Of a stretch of DNA of 64,000 nt, positions 25,087-32,420 are shown one piece after another. This DNA is from Streptomyces mesophilus (GTDB lineage: Bacteria; Actinomycetota; Actinomycetes; Streptomycetales; Streptomycetaceae): assembly GCF_011044995.1 (NCBI RefSeq), contig NZ_JAAKZW010000006.1, positions 1 through 64,000 of the forward strand. The letters run 5' to 3'. Below the pieces are notes generated by a model that worked only from the letters and a program-made list of their open reading frames with translations, was not told the origin of the DNA and made no database searches. Position 1 is the stretch's first letter, and the number at the start of each line of letters is the position of its first letter. Position numbers and translations under genes: made by a program.

Positions 25087-25159
25087 GGGGGCGTAGCGCA
25101 GAGGCAGTCGCGCCGGTCTCCAAAACTGGGACACGCTGGTTCGAATCCAGCCACCCCGG
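25087..25159 (+). tRNA. tRNA-like RNA, anticodon CCA (Trp-type), degenerate acceptor stem
   Basis: This is a 73-base cloverleaf sharing the CGTAGCGCAGAGGCAG D-arm block with the two RNAs near 18.9 kb. The anticodon stem is CCGGT/ACTGG with loop CTCCAAA (anticodon CCA), the variable loop GACAC and the T arm GCTGG-TTCGAAT-CCAGC. The acceptor stem GGGGGCG against CACCCCG has a C-A mismatch and an unpaired end. The D stem has one mismatch. These defects argue against a normal tryptophan tRNA. It lies between the divergent VWA gene and a convergent hypothetical gene. Confidence 0.6.
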
Positions 25160-25206
25160 CCCCCTCGGCGCTCCCCTCCAGGTCCCCTCCAGGCCTCATC
25201 CAGGTC

Positions 25207-26061
25207 TCAGGCCACGGCTCCGGCGGTGATCACCAACTCCTCGACACCGCCCTGGAACTCCTCCACCAGCTGCGCGAGCACCGCCCACGCCTCCGTATGG
25301 CCAGCCAGGTTCTCGCGGACGAGGGGACGCAGCGCGTCCGAAGCGTCGGCGAGGCGTTGCGGGAAGAGGCGGTGGCCCAGGGAGAGCACGGCCAGCACAT
25401 CCACCGCCGGAGCGTGCTCCAGGGCGAACTGCTCCGGGGAGTCGAACGCCCCTGCCGCACGCACCCGGTTGTGGAACTTGGCATGCGTGCCGAACTGCCG
25501 GCGCAGCTCGGGCGGGCAGTCATGCCGTACGGCCAGGGCCCAGCGCGCGTATCCGGGCAGCGCGTGTTCCAGGTCCGCCTGCGTCACCGCGGCCCAGTCG
25601 TGCCGGTCGAGGACCATGCTCGCCGCCGACCGGCCCGCGCCCCTTGTGCGCGCCGCGCGCAGCGTGCCGATGAGGCCCAACTCGTGGAAGCACCCCGGCA
25701 GCCGGGCCTCCTCGACGCCGTGGTTCAGCTGCGGTGAGACGGGCAGGACGGACCGCTTCGACTCCGGCGCGCACGGCACACCGCGCAGGATCTGGCGGCG
25801 TATCGCGTTGTCGGCCGAAGGGTGCCGGCAGACAAGGACATTGAGCTCGGGATCGTCCTGCTGCATCACCCAGTGCAGGACGGCGACCGGCAGCTGCCGG
25901 GCCGCGGACCACGTCCGCCGGACGGCCTCCGTCTCCAGGCGGTGCTCGACCGCGTTCTGCGGGGCAAGGCCGATGCGCTGCTCGATCCGGCCGGCATCGT
26001 CCGGGTCGGCCAGCGAGAGGAGATAGGAGACGGCGCGGTCCCGCGCGGTGGTGTACGCCAT
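25207..26061 (-). CDS. Hypothetical helical-repeat protein
   Basis: I do not recognise a named family. The protein is 284 residues, soluble and mainly helical. Segments such as NVLVCRHPSADNAIRRQIL and VRHDCPPELRRQFG resemble leucine-rich-variant/HEAT-like helical repeats, which bind proteins or nucleic acid. The C-terminal part is a long helical region (LLSLGHRLFPQRLADASDALR-like). The start at 26061 is the ATG of MAYTTARDRAV; another lies three codons upstream. It is convergent with the third tRNA-like RNA, so it may belong to the same locus, but this is only by position. Confidence 0.6.
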   Translation of the reverse strand: MAYTTARDRAVSYLLSLADPDDAGRIEQRIGLAPQNAVEHRLETEAVRRTWSAARQLPVAVLHWVMQQDDPELNVLVCRHPSADNAIRRQILRGVPCAPESKRSVLPVSPQLNHGVEEARLPGCFHELGLIGTLRAARTRGAGRSAASMVLDRHDWAAVTQADLEHALPGYARWALAVRHDCPPELRRQFGTHAKFHNRVRAAGAFDSPEQFALEHAPAVDVLAVLSLGHRLFPQRLADASDALRPLVRENLAGHTEAWAVLAQLVEEFQGGVEELVITAGAVA

Positions 26062-26182
26062 GGGGCGCATGATGCCGCAGGCCAGGGGCCGTTGAGTAGC
26101 GAGTTCTCGCGAGGCGCCCGTGATCCGGTAAGGCAGAAAGGGGCGGACCGTGACGGCCCGCCCCTCAACCACTGTCCATCGC

Positions 26183-27157
26183 TCAGGCGTTGGCGCGCGC
26201 CGCGATCCGCGCCTTGCGGGCCGCGAGCTTCTCGTCGAACTTGCTCGCCTCCGAGTCCAGGCCGTCCATGAACATCCCCAGCTCCTCCTGGGCCTTGAGG
26301 CCCTCGGGGCCGAGGCCGTCGATCTGGAGGACCTTGAGGTGGCGCAGAACCGGCGAGAGCACGTCGTCGTGGTGGATGCGCATGTTGTAGATCTCGCCGA
26401 TGGCCATCTGGGCCGCCATGCGTTCGAAGCCGGGCATGCCGTGGCCGGGCATCCGGAAGTTGACGACGACATCGCGGACCGCCTGCATGGTCAGGTCCGG
26501 GGCGAGCTCGAACGACGCCTTCAGGAGGTTGCGGTAGAAGACCATGTGCAGGTTCTCGTCCGTGGCGATACGGGAGAGCATGCGGTCGCAGACCGGGTCA
26601 CCGGACTGGTGGCCGGTGTTGCGGTGCGAGATCCGGGTCGCGAGCTCCTGGAAGGCCACGTACGCGACCGAGTGCAGCATCGAGTGCCGGTTGTCCGACT
26701 CGAAGCCCTCGGACATGTGGACCATGCGGAACTGCTCGAGCTTGTCCGGGTCGACCGCGCGCGAGGCGAGCAGATAGTCGCGCATCACGATGCCGTGCCG
26801 GCCCTCCTCCGCGGTCCAGCGGTGCACCCAGGTGCCCCAGGCGCCGTCGCGGCCGAAGAGGGAGGCGATCTCGTGGTGGTAGCTGGGGAGGTTGTCCTCG
26901 GTGAGGAGGTTGACGACCAGGGCGATCTTGCCGATCTCGGTGACCTTGGACTGGCTGGGGTCCCAGGCCTCCCCGTCCTCGAAGAAACCGGGGAAGTTGC
27001 GGCCGTCGGACCAGGGGACGTACTCGTGCGGCATCCAGTCCTTGGTGACCTTGAGATGCCGGTTGAGCTCTGTTTCCACAACCTCTTCCAGCGCGTACAG
27101 CAACCGGGCGTCCGTCCAGCCGGTCGGACTGCCGAGGTGGGGCGAGGTGAGGGTCAC
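26183..27157 (-). CDS. Acyl-ACP desaturase (di-iron, ferritin-like)
   Basis: This is a soluble acyl-[acyl-carrier-protein] desaturase of the type 2 (DesA) family, 324 residues. It introduces a double bond into acyl-ACP using a di-iron site. The iron-binding motifs are EEGRH (about residue 117) and DENLH (about 205), the two ExxH-type boxes of the family. The GTG at 27157 is chosen because AGGAG lies six bases before it; the frame is open upstream but overlaps the operator region. A 33-bp palindrome in the promoter indicates control by a TetR-type repressor, perhaps sensing acyl chains. Electron donors are not encoded next to it. Confidence 0.9.
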   Translation of the reverse strand: MTLTSPHLGSPTGWTDARLLYALEEVVETELNRHLKVTKDWMPHEYVPWSDGRNFPGFFEDGEAWDPSQSKVTEIGKIALVVNLLTEDNLPSYHHEIASLFGRDGAWGTWVHRWTAEEGRHGIVMRDYLLASRAVDPDKLEQFRMVHMSEGFESDNRHSMLHSVAYVAFQELATRISHRNTGHQSGDPVCDRMLSRIATDENLHMVFYRNLLKASFELAPDLTMQAVRDVVVNFRMPGHGMPGFERMAAQMAIGEIYNMRIHHDDVLSPVLRHLKVLQIDGLGPEGLKAQEELGMFMDGLDSEASKFDEKLAARKARIAARANA

Positions 27158-27212
27158 GGGTGCTCCTGGGGACTGGGGCAGGGGACGCGCAGGCATGGCG
27201 AAGGAACGCCGT

Positions 27213-27245
27213 ACCTACGGACTCGTAGGTTACGAGACCGTAGGT
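27213..27245. promoter_or_regulatory. 33-bp palindromic operator of the desaturase gene
   Basis: The inverted repeat has 15-base arms with one mismatch around a three-base centre: ACCTACGGACTCGTA, GGT, TACGAGACCGTAGGT. It contains nested shorter palindromes (CCTACG-N4-CGTAGG and CTCGTA-N3-TACGAG). It lies 56-88 bases upstream of the GTG start. The size and form fit a dimer-of-dimers TetR-family site. No regulator gene adjoins it. Confidence 0.7.
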
Positions 27246-27308
27246 TAAGCGCCGCATAAAGGAGATCCCTGATCAGGGGCCCTCGCCGTCCGGTTTGTCC
27301 CGCCCCGT

Positions 27309-27349
27309 GGGGTACGGGAGTGGTGGTGGATCGACCACTCGCGTACCCC
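27309..27349 (-). terminator. Hairpin terminator after ABC-F gene
   Basis: GGGGTACGGGAGTGGT (27309-27324) pairs with ACCACTCGCGTACCCC (27334-27349) with one internal mismatch. It begins eight bases beyond the minus-strand ABC-F stop codon. Confidence 0.75.
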
Positions 27350-27356
27350 TGGCGCG

Positions 27357-28994
27357 TCAGTTCATGGCCATCAGTTCCCGAACCTCCTCCAAGGATGTGT
27401 CCCTCAACTCGCCGTCGAGCAGCAGCCATCGGGTGATGCCGATCGACTCCAGGAACGGCAGATCGTGACTCGCCACGATCAGCGCACCCTCGTACGAGTC
27501 GAGGGCGCCTGTGAGCTGACGCACACTCGCCATGTCCAGATTGTTCGTCGGCTCGTCCAGCATCAGGAGCTGCGGGGCGGGCTCGGCGAGCATCAGGGCC
27601 GCGAGCGCCGCACGGAACCGTTCGCCGCCCGAGAGGGTCGACGCGAGCTGGTCGGCCCGTGCGCCCTTGAACAGGAAGCGGGCGAGGCGCGCCCGGATCC
27701 GGTTGTTGGTGGCGCCGGGCGCGGCCTTCGCCACGTTCTCCGCCACCGTCAACGCGTCGTTCAGGACGTCGAGTCGCTGCGGCAGGAAGCGCAGGGGTAC
27801 GTGCGGCACCGCCTCGCCCGCGACCGGGGCGAGCTCGCCGGTGATCGTGCGAAGCAGCGTGGTCTTGCCCGCTCCATTGCGCCCGATCAGGGCGATCCGC
27901 TCCGGTCCGCGCAGATCGAAGCTGCCCGCCGTGGCCCCGTACGCCAGCTCCAGATCCCGCAGGGTCAGGACCTCGCGCCCCGGCGGCACCGCGGTGAACG
28001 GCAGATCGACGCGGATCTCGTCGTCGTCGCGTACGGCCTCGACCGCTTCGTCGAGACGCTCCTTCGCCTCCTTCAGCTTCTCCTCGTGCATCATGCGGTG
28101 CTTGCCCGCGGAGACCTGCGCCTCGCGCTTGCGGGCGTTCATGATGATCTTCGGTTCGCGCTTCTGCGCAAACATCTTGTTGCCGTAGCGCACCCGCTTC
28201 GCCAACTTGACGTGTGCTTCGGTCAGTTCGCGCTTCTGCTTCTTCAGATCGCCCTCGGCGACGCGCACCATGCGCTCGGCCGCCTCCTGCTCGACGGCGA
28301 GCGCTTCCTCGTACGCGGTGAAGTTGCCCCCGTACCAGACCACTTCGCCCGACCGCAGATCGGCGATCTGGTCGACCAGGTCGAGGAGTTCACGGTCGTG
28401 GCTGACCACGATCATGACTCCGGACCAGCCCTCGACGGCGGCGTACAGCCGGCGTCGCGCGTACAGGTCGAGGTTGTTCGTCGGCTCGTCGAGCAGCAGG
28501 ACGTCGGGCCGCCGCAGCAGCAGCGCCGCCAGTCTGAGCAGCACGGACTCGCCGCCCGAGACCTCGCCGATGGCGCGGTCGAGGCCGATGTGGCCCAGAC
28601 CCAGCTGGTCGAGCATCGCGACGGCGCGCTCCTCGACGTCCCAGTCGTCGCCGACCGCCGTGAAGTTCTCCTCGCTCGCGTCGCCCGCCTCGATGGCGTG
28701 CAGCGCGGCGCGGGTGCGGTCGATGCCGAGCGCCTCGTCGACCTTGAGCGTGGTGTCGAGCGTGACGTTCTGCGGCAGATAGCCGACCTCGCCGGTGATC
28801 CGGATTGCACCCTCGGACGGGGTGAGCTCGCCGGCGATCAGCTTCAACAGGGTTGATTTCCCTGACCCGTTGAGGCCGATCAGGCCGGTACGGCCGGGAC
28901 CCACGGCGAGCTGGAGACCGGCGAAGACCTCGGTCCCGTCGGGCCAGGTGAAGTCGAGCGCGGTGGCGGAAACAGAGGTGGGGAAAGTAGACAT
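27357..28994 (-). CDS. ABC-F family ribosome-associated ATPase
   Basis: This is a 545-residue soluble protein with two ABC nucleotide-binding domains and no membrane part. The first has Walker A GLNGSGKST and signature SGGES, the second GRNGAGKTT and LSGGERFR. Both Walker B regions end LLLDEPTNNLD or LMLDEPTNNLD. The linker between domains (about residues 235-325) is highly charged and contains KLAKRVRYGNKMFAQ, as expected for the arm that reaches into the ribosome. ABC-F proteins either protect ribosomes from antibiotics or aid translation. The long leader with a possible attenuator favours an antibiotic-responsive resistance type, which is inference. Confidence 0.9.
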   Translation of the reverse strand: MSTFPTSVSATALDFTWPDGTEVFAGLQLAVGPGRTGLIGLNGSGKSTLLKLIAGELTPSEGAIRITGEVGYLPQNVTLDTTLKVDEALGIDRTRAALHAIEAGDASEENFTAVGDDWDVEERAVAMLDQLGLGHIGLDRAIGEVSGGESVLLRLAALLLRRPDVLLLDEPTNNLDLYARRRLYAAVEGWSGVMIVVSHDRELLDLVDQIADLRSGEVVWYGGNFTAYEEALAVEQEAAERMVRVAEGDLKKQKRELTEAHVKLAKRVRYGNKMFAQKREPKIIMNARKREAQVSAGKHRMMHEEKLKEAKERLDEAVEAVRDDDEIRVDLPFTAVPPGREVLTLRDLELAYGATAGSFDLRGPERIALIGRNGAGKTTLLRTITGELAPVAGEAVPHVPLRFLPQRLDVLNDALTVAENVAKAAPGATNNRIRARLARFLFKGARADQLASTLSGGERFRAALAALMLAEPAPQLLMLDEPTNNLDMASVRQLTGALDSYEGALIVASHDLPFLESIGITRWLLLDGELRDTSLEEVRELMAMN

Positions 28995-29111
28995 GAGCTG
29001 CCTCTCGAGGTCGCGTGGTGGGTGATGGCGACGTACGAGACACCGCGGGCAACAGCTCGGAGAGAGGAAAGGTCCCGGCGGGGCGTTCCGTGAAGGGATT
29101 CAGGAACGTCT

Positions 29112-29151
29112 CAGGGCAGAGAAAAAAAGCCCTGTCCCGCAGGAGGACGGC
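29112..29151 (-). promoter_or_regulatory. Candidate attenuator (alternative hairpins) in the ABC-F leader
   Basis: On the minus strand, GCC-GTCC (loop TCCTGCG) pairs with GGAC-AG-GGC and is followed directly by seven T, which is a classic intrinsic terminator and rare in this genome type. The overlapping CAGGGC and GCCCTG can pair instead around the T-run, a mutually exclusive fold. The structure lies about 120 bases before the ABC-F start, immediately after a short open frame. Ribosome stalling could choose between the folds. Confidence 0.5.
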
Positions 29152-29199
29152 TCATATGCCGAGGTCGCACACGACGCGCACAGTGAACGAGCACTGCAT
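29152..29199 (-). CDS. Candidate 15-residue leader peptide of ABC-F gene
   Basis: ATG at 29199 opens a frame reading MQCSFTVRVVCDLGI and stops with TGA at 29152, one base before the terminator-like stem. The same frame is open from a TTG at 29259. A separate very short frame, TTG-CTC-GTC-TGA (29236-29225), has a strong GGAGAAGG site before it. One of these may be the sensing peptide. No protein family is implied. Confidence 0.35.
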   Translation of the reverse strand: MQCSFTVRVVCDLGI

Positions 29200-29272
29200 C
29201 AGGCGCGGTCGGTGTCTCAGGACCTCAGACGAGCAACGTCCTTCTCCAATCGGCGGCAACAGAAGCTTTTAC

Positions 29273-29302
29273 ACCGTAGAACGGTGCTCGTCGGACTGTC
29301 AA
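29273..29302 (-). promoter_or_regulatory. Predicted sigma-70-type promoter of the ABC-F leader
   Basis: On the minus strand TTGACA (29302-29297) and TACGGT (29278-29273) are 18 bases apart. An A-rich stretch (GCAAAAG) lies just upstream of the -35, which resembles promoters of WhiB7/WblC-controlled resistance genes. The predicted leader before the ABC-F start is about 270 bases. Confidence 0.5.
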
Positions 29303-29397
29303 CCGATCTTTTGCGCCCCACTGTGATGTCCGAATCCCGCACTTCGATGTCGGATTTCCGCCAGCGCCGACGGACGCGCGCTTGATTGAGTGGAGGC

Positions 29398-30225
29398 ATG
29401 ACGAACACCGCAGCACTCATCGCCAAGGCCCGCGCCCTGCACGCCCTGCACACCCCTGGACAGCCGCTGGTCCTCGCCAACGTCTGGGACATCCCCTCGG
29501 CCCGTATCGTCCAGGAGGCCGGGGCCACCGCCCTCGCCACCACGAGTTCGGGCATCTCCTGGGAGCTGGGAGCCGCGGACGGCGATCACCTGGAGCGCGA
29601 GCGCGCGGTCGAGGCGGTGCGGAAGATCGCCGGAGCGGTCGAGCTGCCGGTGACCGCCGACATCGAGCGCGGCTACGGCGAGCTGCCCAAGGATGTGGCC
29701 GTCACCGTGCACGCGATCCTCGAGGCCGGCGCGGTCGGCATCAACATCGAGGACTCCGTCGGCGCCGGGCTGCTCACGGACGAGGAGATGGCCGAGCGGA
29801 TCGCCGCGGCCCGCGCGGCGGCGGACGAGGCGGGGGTGCCGCTGTTCATCAACGCGCGCACCGACACGTATCTGCGGCAGGTGGGGGAGCAGGAGGGGCG
29901 GCTCGCGGAGACGGTACGCCGGGCCGCGGTCTACCGGGAGGCGGGCGCCGACGGGATCTTCGTGCCCGGCGTCGTGGCCCTGGGCACGGTCAAGGAGCTG
30001 GTCGACGCGATCGACGCGCCGCTGAACGTCCTGGCAGGCCCCGGGGCGCCCGGCGTGAGCGAGTTCGCGGGGCTCGGGGTGGCGCGGATCAGCGTCGGCG
30101 GGCGGATCGCGGAGGCCGTGCACGGCCTGGTGCGGCGGGCCGCCAAGGAGGTCCTGACCACCGGCGGGTACACGCAGATGACGGACGCGATCGAGTACGG
30201 GGAGCTCAACGAGCTGTTCGGCTGA
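29398..30225 (+). CDS. Isocitrate lyase / PEP mutase family protein
   Basis: This is a 275-residue TIM-barrel enzyme of the isocitrate lyase/phosphoenolpyruvate phosphonomutase superfamily. Conserved elements are NVWDIPSARIVQEAG, TTSSGISW, VTADIERGYG (metal-binding Asp and Glu), GINIEDSV and FINARTDTY. It lacks the KKCGH loop of true isocitrate lyase, so a 2-methylisocitrate lyase-like or oxaloacetate-decarboxylase-like carbon-carbon lyase is more likely. The ATG at 29398 is preceded by GGAGG almost directly; an in-frame TTG at 29386 is the alternative. It stands alone, downstream of and divergent from the ABC-F leader. Confidence 0.83.
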   Translation: MTNTAALIAKARALHALHTPGQPLVLANVWDIPSARIVQEAGATALATTSSGISWELGAADGDHLERERAVEAVRKIAGAVELPVTADIERGYGELPKDVAVTVHAILEAGAVGINIEDSVGAGLLTDEEMAERIAAARAAADEAGVPLFINARTDTYLRQVGEQEGRLAETVRRAAVYREAGADGIFVPGVVALGTVKELVDAIDAPLNVLAGPGAPGVSEFAGLGVARISVGGRIAEAVHGLVRRAAKEVLTTGGYTQMTDAIEYGELNELFG

Positions 30226-30259
30226 GCGCCCCGGAAACCGCGCGGGGGGGGGCCTTGCC

Positions 30260-30676
30260 TCAGCAGGCCCCGCCGAGCAGCTCCGCCAGGTTCTGGTCCA
30301 CGTCGAGATGCAGATGTTCGCGTCCGGCGGGGACCAGGGCCGTGGCGCGCTTGAGGAAGCGGCGCAGCTCGCCCGTGCGGACATGGATCACGGCGGTGCC
30401 CTCGGGTGCGTGGAACTCGAGCACGGTGCGGTCGTAGCCGTACGGGCGCACCCGTACGTCGCCCTCACCGGCCGGGCCCTCGATCCCCGAGATCAGCAGC
30501 TCGCGTGCGAACGCCCAGGCCACGTCCACGCCCTCGAGCGTGGCCGGCGCGGGGAAACTCATGCGCACGGCGAAGGGATCGTTGCGGTCGTAGGACAGCG
30601 TCGCGGGAATCGTGGGCATCCGCGGCGCGGCGGCGACGAGTCGAGCTTCGACGTCTTGCTCGATGACGGTGGACAA
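30260..30676 (-). CDS. SsgA-like sporulation/cell-division protein
   Basis: This is a 138-residue SsgA-like protein (SALP), a family restricted to sporulating actinomycetes that guides septum placement and spore-wall synthesis. Typical blocks are PATLSYDRNDPFAVRMSF, WAFARELLISGIEGPAGEGDVRV and EFHAPEGTAVIHVRTGELRRFL. The length fits the family (about 130-145). Which member (SsgA to SsgG) is not decidable here. The gene stands alone, convergent with the lyase-family gene, with 34 bases between stops including a run of nine or more G. Confidence 0.9.
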   Translation of the reverse strand: MSTVIEQDVEARLVAAAPRMPTIPATLSYDRNDPFAVRMSFPAPATLEGVDVAWAFARELLISGIEGPAGEGDVRVRPYGYDRTVLEFHAPEGTAVIHVRTGELRRFLKRATALVPAGREHLHLDVDQNLAELLGGAC

Positions 30677-31020
30677 CCCCTGGCTCCCTTACGACGGCTG
30701 GCTGGATGGGCCTGCAATGAAATAGACGGCGGAATTCCTCAATCCGTGCACGCGCGGTGCCGTGACGTGTGTCACCGCGCGCCGCCGAGCGGCGTCGGGT
30801 GCGTGGGCGGCGGGGCGTGCCCATCCGAAGCTGCTCGGGGCTTCGCGTCACGCTAGGGGCGTACGCGGGCGGGCGCGACCGCCGCGCGGGGGACCCGCGG
30901 AGTTGACGTCGCACACCCGCGTCCGCACACCCGCACGGTCCAACGCCGGGCATTTCCGTGCTGGTTGACGCGTTCACGCCCCCTGGACGGCCCGCGCCCG
31001 GTCGGCTAGCTTCGCCGCGC
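30677..31020. other. Intergenic region, no gene seen
   Basis: These 344 bases lie between the divergent SsgA-like and Asp-box genes. They are GC-rich with no credible coding frame and no strong hairpin. TAGCTT (31007-31012) is eight bases before the downstream ATG and could serve as a -10 for a leaderless message. A TTGACG lies too far upstream (30965-30970) to pair with it. Confidence 0.4.
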
Positions 31021-32148
31021 ATGACAGCTATGGGGAAGTCGAGGCGCATGCGCCGCTCGGTGGCCGCAGGGGCGTGTGTCGTGGCGGTGGCGGCGGTGCT
31101 CACCGGTCCCGCCCAGGCCGCGGCGGACAGCGGCGGGGCGGCTGCGGGCAACGGCGGCGCGTCCACGTATACGAAGGGCCTGGGCTGGAAGCTCAAGCCC
31201 AGCGGCGCCGAGGTGCGCTTCCGCGGTCTTGCCGCCGTCAGCCGGAGCACCGCCTGGGTGGCCGGCTCCAAGGGGACCGTGCTGCGGACCACCGACAGCG
31301 GGGCGAGCTGGGCGAACGTGTCGCCGCCCGGCGCCGGAGAGCTCGAGTTCCGTGACATCGAGGCCTTCGACCGCAAGCGGGCCGTGGTCCTGGCCATCGG
31401 TGAGGGGGAGGCGTCGCGGGTCTTGCGTACGGAGGACGGCGGGAAGACCTGGACCGAGGCCTTCCGCAACGACGAGCCCAGGGCCTTCTACGACTGCATC
31501 ACCTTCTTCGACTCGAAGAACGGGCTCGCGATGAGCGATCCGGTCGACGGCAAGTACCGGATCCTGTCCACGAGCGACGGCGGCCGCAGCTGGCGGGTAC
31601 TGCCCAGCGAGGGCATGCCGCCGGCGCAGACCGGTGAGGCCGGGTTCGCGGCGAGCGGGCAGTGCCTGGTCAGCCACGGGCGCTCCGATGTGTGGCTGGC
31701 GACCGGCGGCGGGGCGACCGCGCGCGTCCTGCACTCGAAGGACCGCGGGCTGACCTGGACTGCGGCCGAGACGCCGATCCCGGCGGGCGATCCGGCCCGC
31801 GGCGTGTTCGCGCTCGCCTTCCGCTCCCGTACGCAAGGCATCGCCGTCGGCGGTGACTACCGGGCCGACCATGCCTCCCCGAAGGCGTCCGCGGTCAGCA
31901 GGGACGGCGGCCGCACGTGGGAGACCTCCGCGTCGCCGGTCCCCGCCTACCGTTCCGGCGTGACGTGGGTGCCGCACACGAAGTCGGTGGCGCTCGCGGT
32001 CGGCCCGACGGGCACGGACGTCACCGTCGACGGCGGCCGCACCTGGAAGGCGTTCGACACCGGGTCCTTCGACACCGTGGACTGCGCCGAGGACTTCGGC
32101 TGCTGGGCCTCCGGCGAGAAGGGGCGGATCGCCCGCCTGGAACCGTAG
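31021..32148 (+). CDS. Secreted beta-propeller protein with Asp-box (BNR) repeats
   Basis: This is a 375-residue exported protein. A signal peptide (RRSVAAGACVVAVAAVLTGPAQA) ends near residue 35. The mature part holds at least six Asp-box-like turns: DSGASW, EDGGKTW, SDGGRSW, KDRGLTW, RDGGRTW and VDGGRTW, spaced as in sialidase-type or YCF48-like propellers. There is no evident sialidase Arg triad, so a binding or oxidoreductase-associated role is more likely than hydrolysis. Three possible ATG starts lie close together (31021, 31030 and 31048). Two Cys near the C-terminus (VDCAEDFGCWASG) may form a disulfide. Confidence 0.82.
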   Translation: MTAMGKSRRMRRSVAAGACVVAVAAVLTGPAQAAADSGGAAAGNGGASTYTKGLGWKLKPSGAEVRFRGLAAVSRSTAWVAGSKGTVLRTTDSGASWANVSPPGAGELEFRDIEAFDRKRAVVLAIGEGEASRVLRTEDGGKTWTEAFRNDEPRAFYDCITFFDSKNGLAMSDPVDGKYRILSTSDGGRSWRVLPSEGMPPAQTGEAGFAASGQCLVSHGRSDVWLATGGGATARVLHSKDRGLTWTAAETPIPAGDPARGVFALAFRSRTQGIAVGGDYRADHASPKASAVSRDGGRTWETSASPVPAYRSGVTWVPHTKSVALAVGPTGTDVTVDGGRTWKAFDTGSFDTVDCAEDFGCWASGEKGRIARLEP

Positions 32149-32420
32149 GAGCCGGTCCAAGGCCCTTACCGGGGGCGGGGGTTGAGTGCGGACGCCTTGT
32201 CGGACCGCACGAGACCACCGCCCCCATCTTGGGTGATCAGCCACCTGCGACCCGCCGCTCCGGCGTGCTCCAATCCGTAGGCACCGACGGACCGGGATGC
32301 ACGTCAGGCCCGGGGCGGTCCGCACCGCGCGGACCGGACGGCGGGGAGCGCCCGCGAGACGAGGCGCTGGACGCCGGGCGTACGGGATCGACGTATCCAC
32401 GTACCCGAAGGATCAGGCTG

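Noticed and set aside
18837..25159. Ordinary tRNA genes for Gly, Ala and Trp
   Set aside because: Shared D-arm block, absence of standard identity elements (G3-U70 for Ala), and the broken Trp-type acceptor stem make this unlikely, though not excluded.
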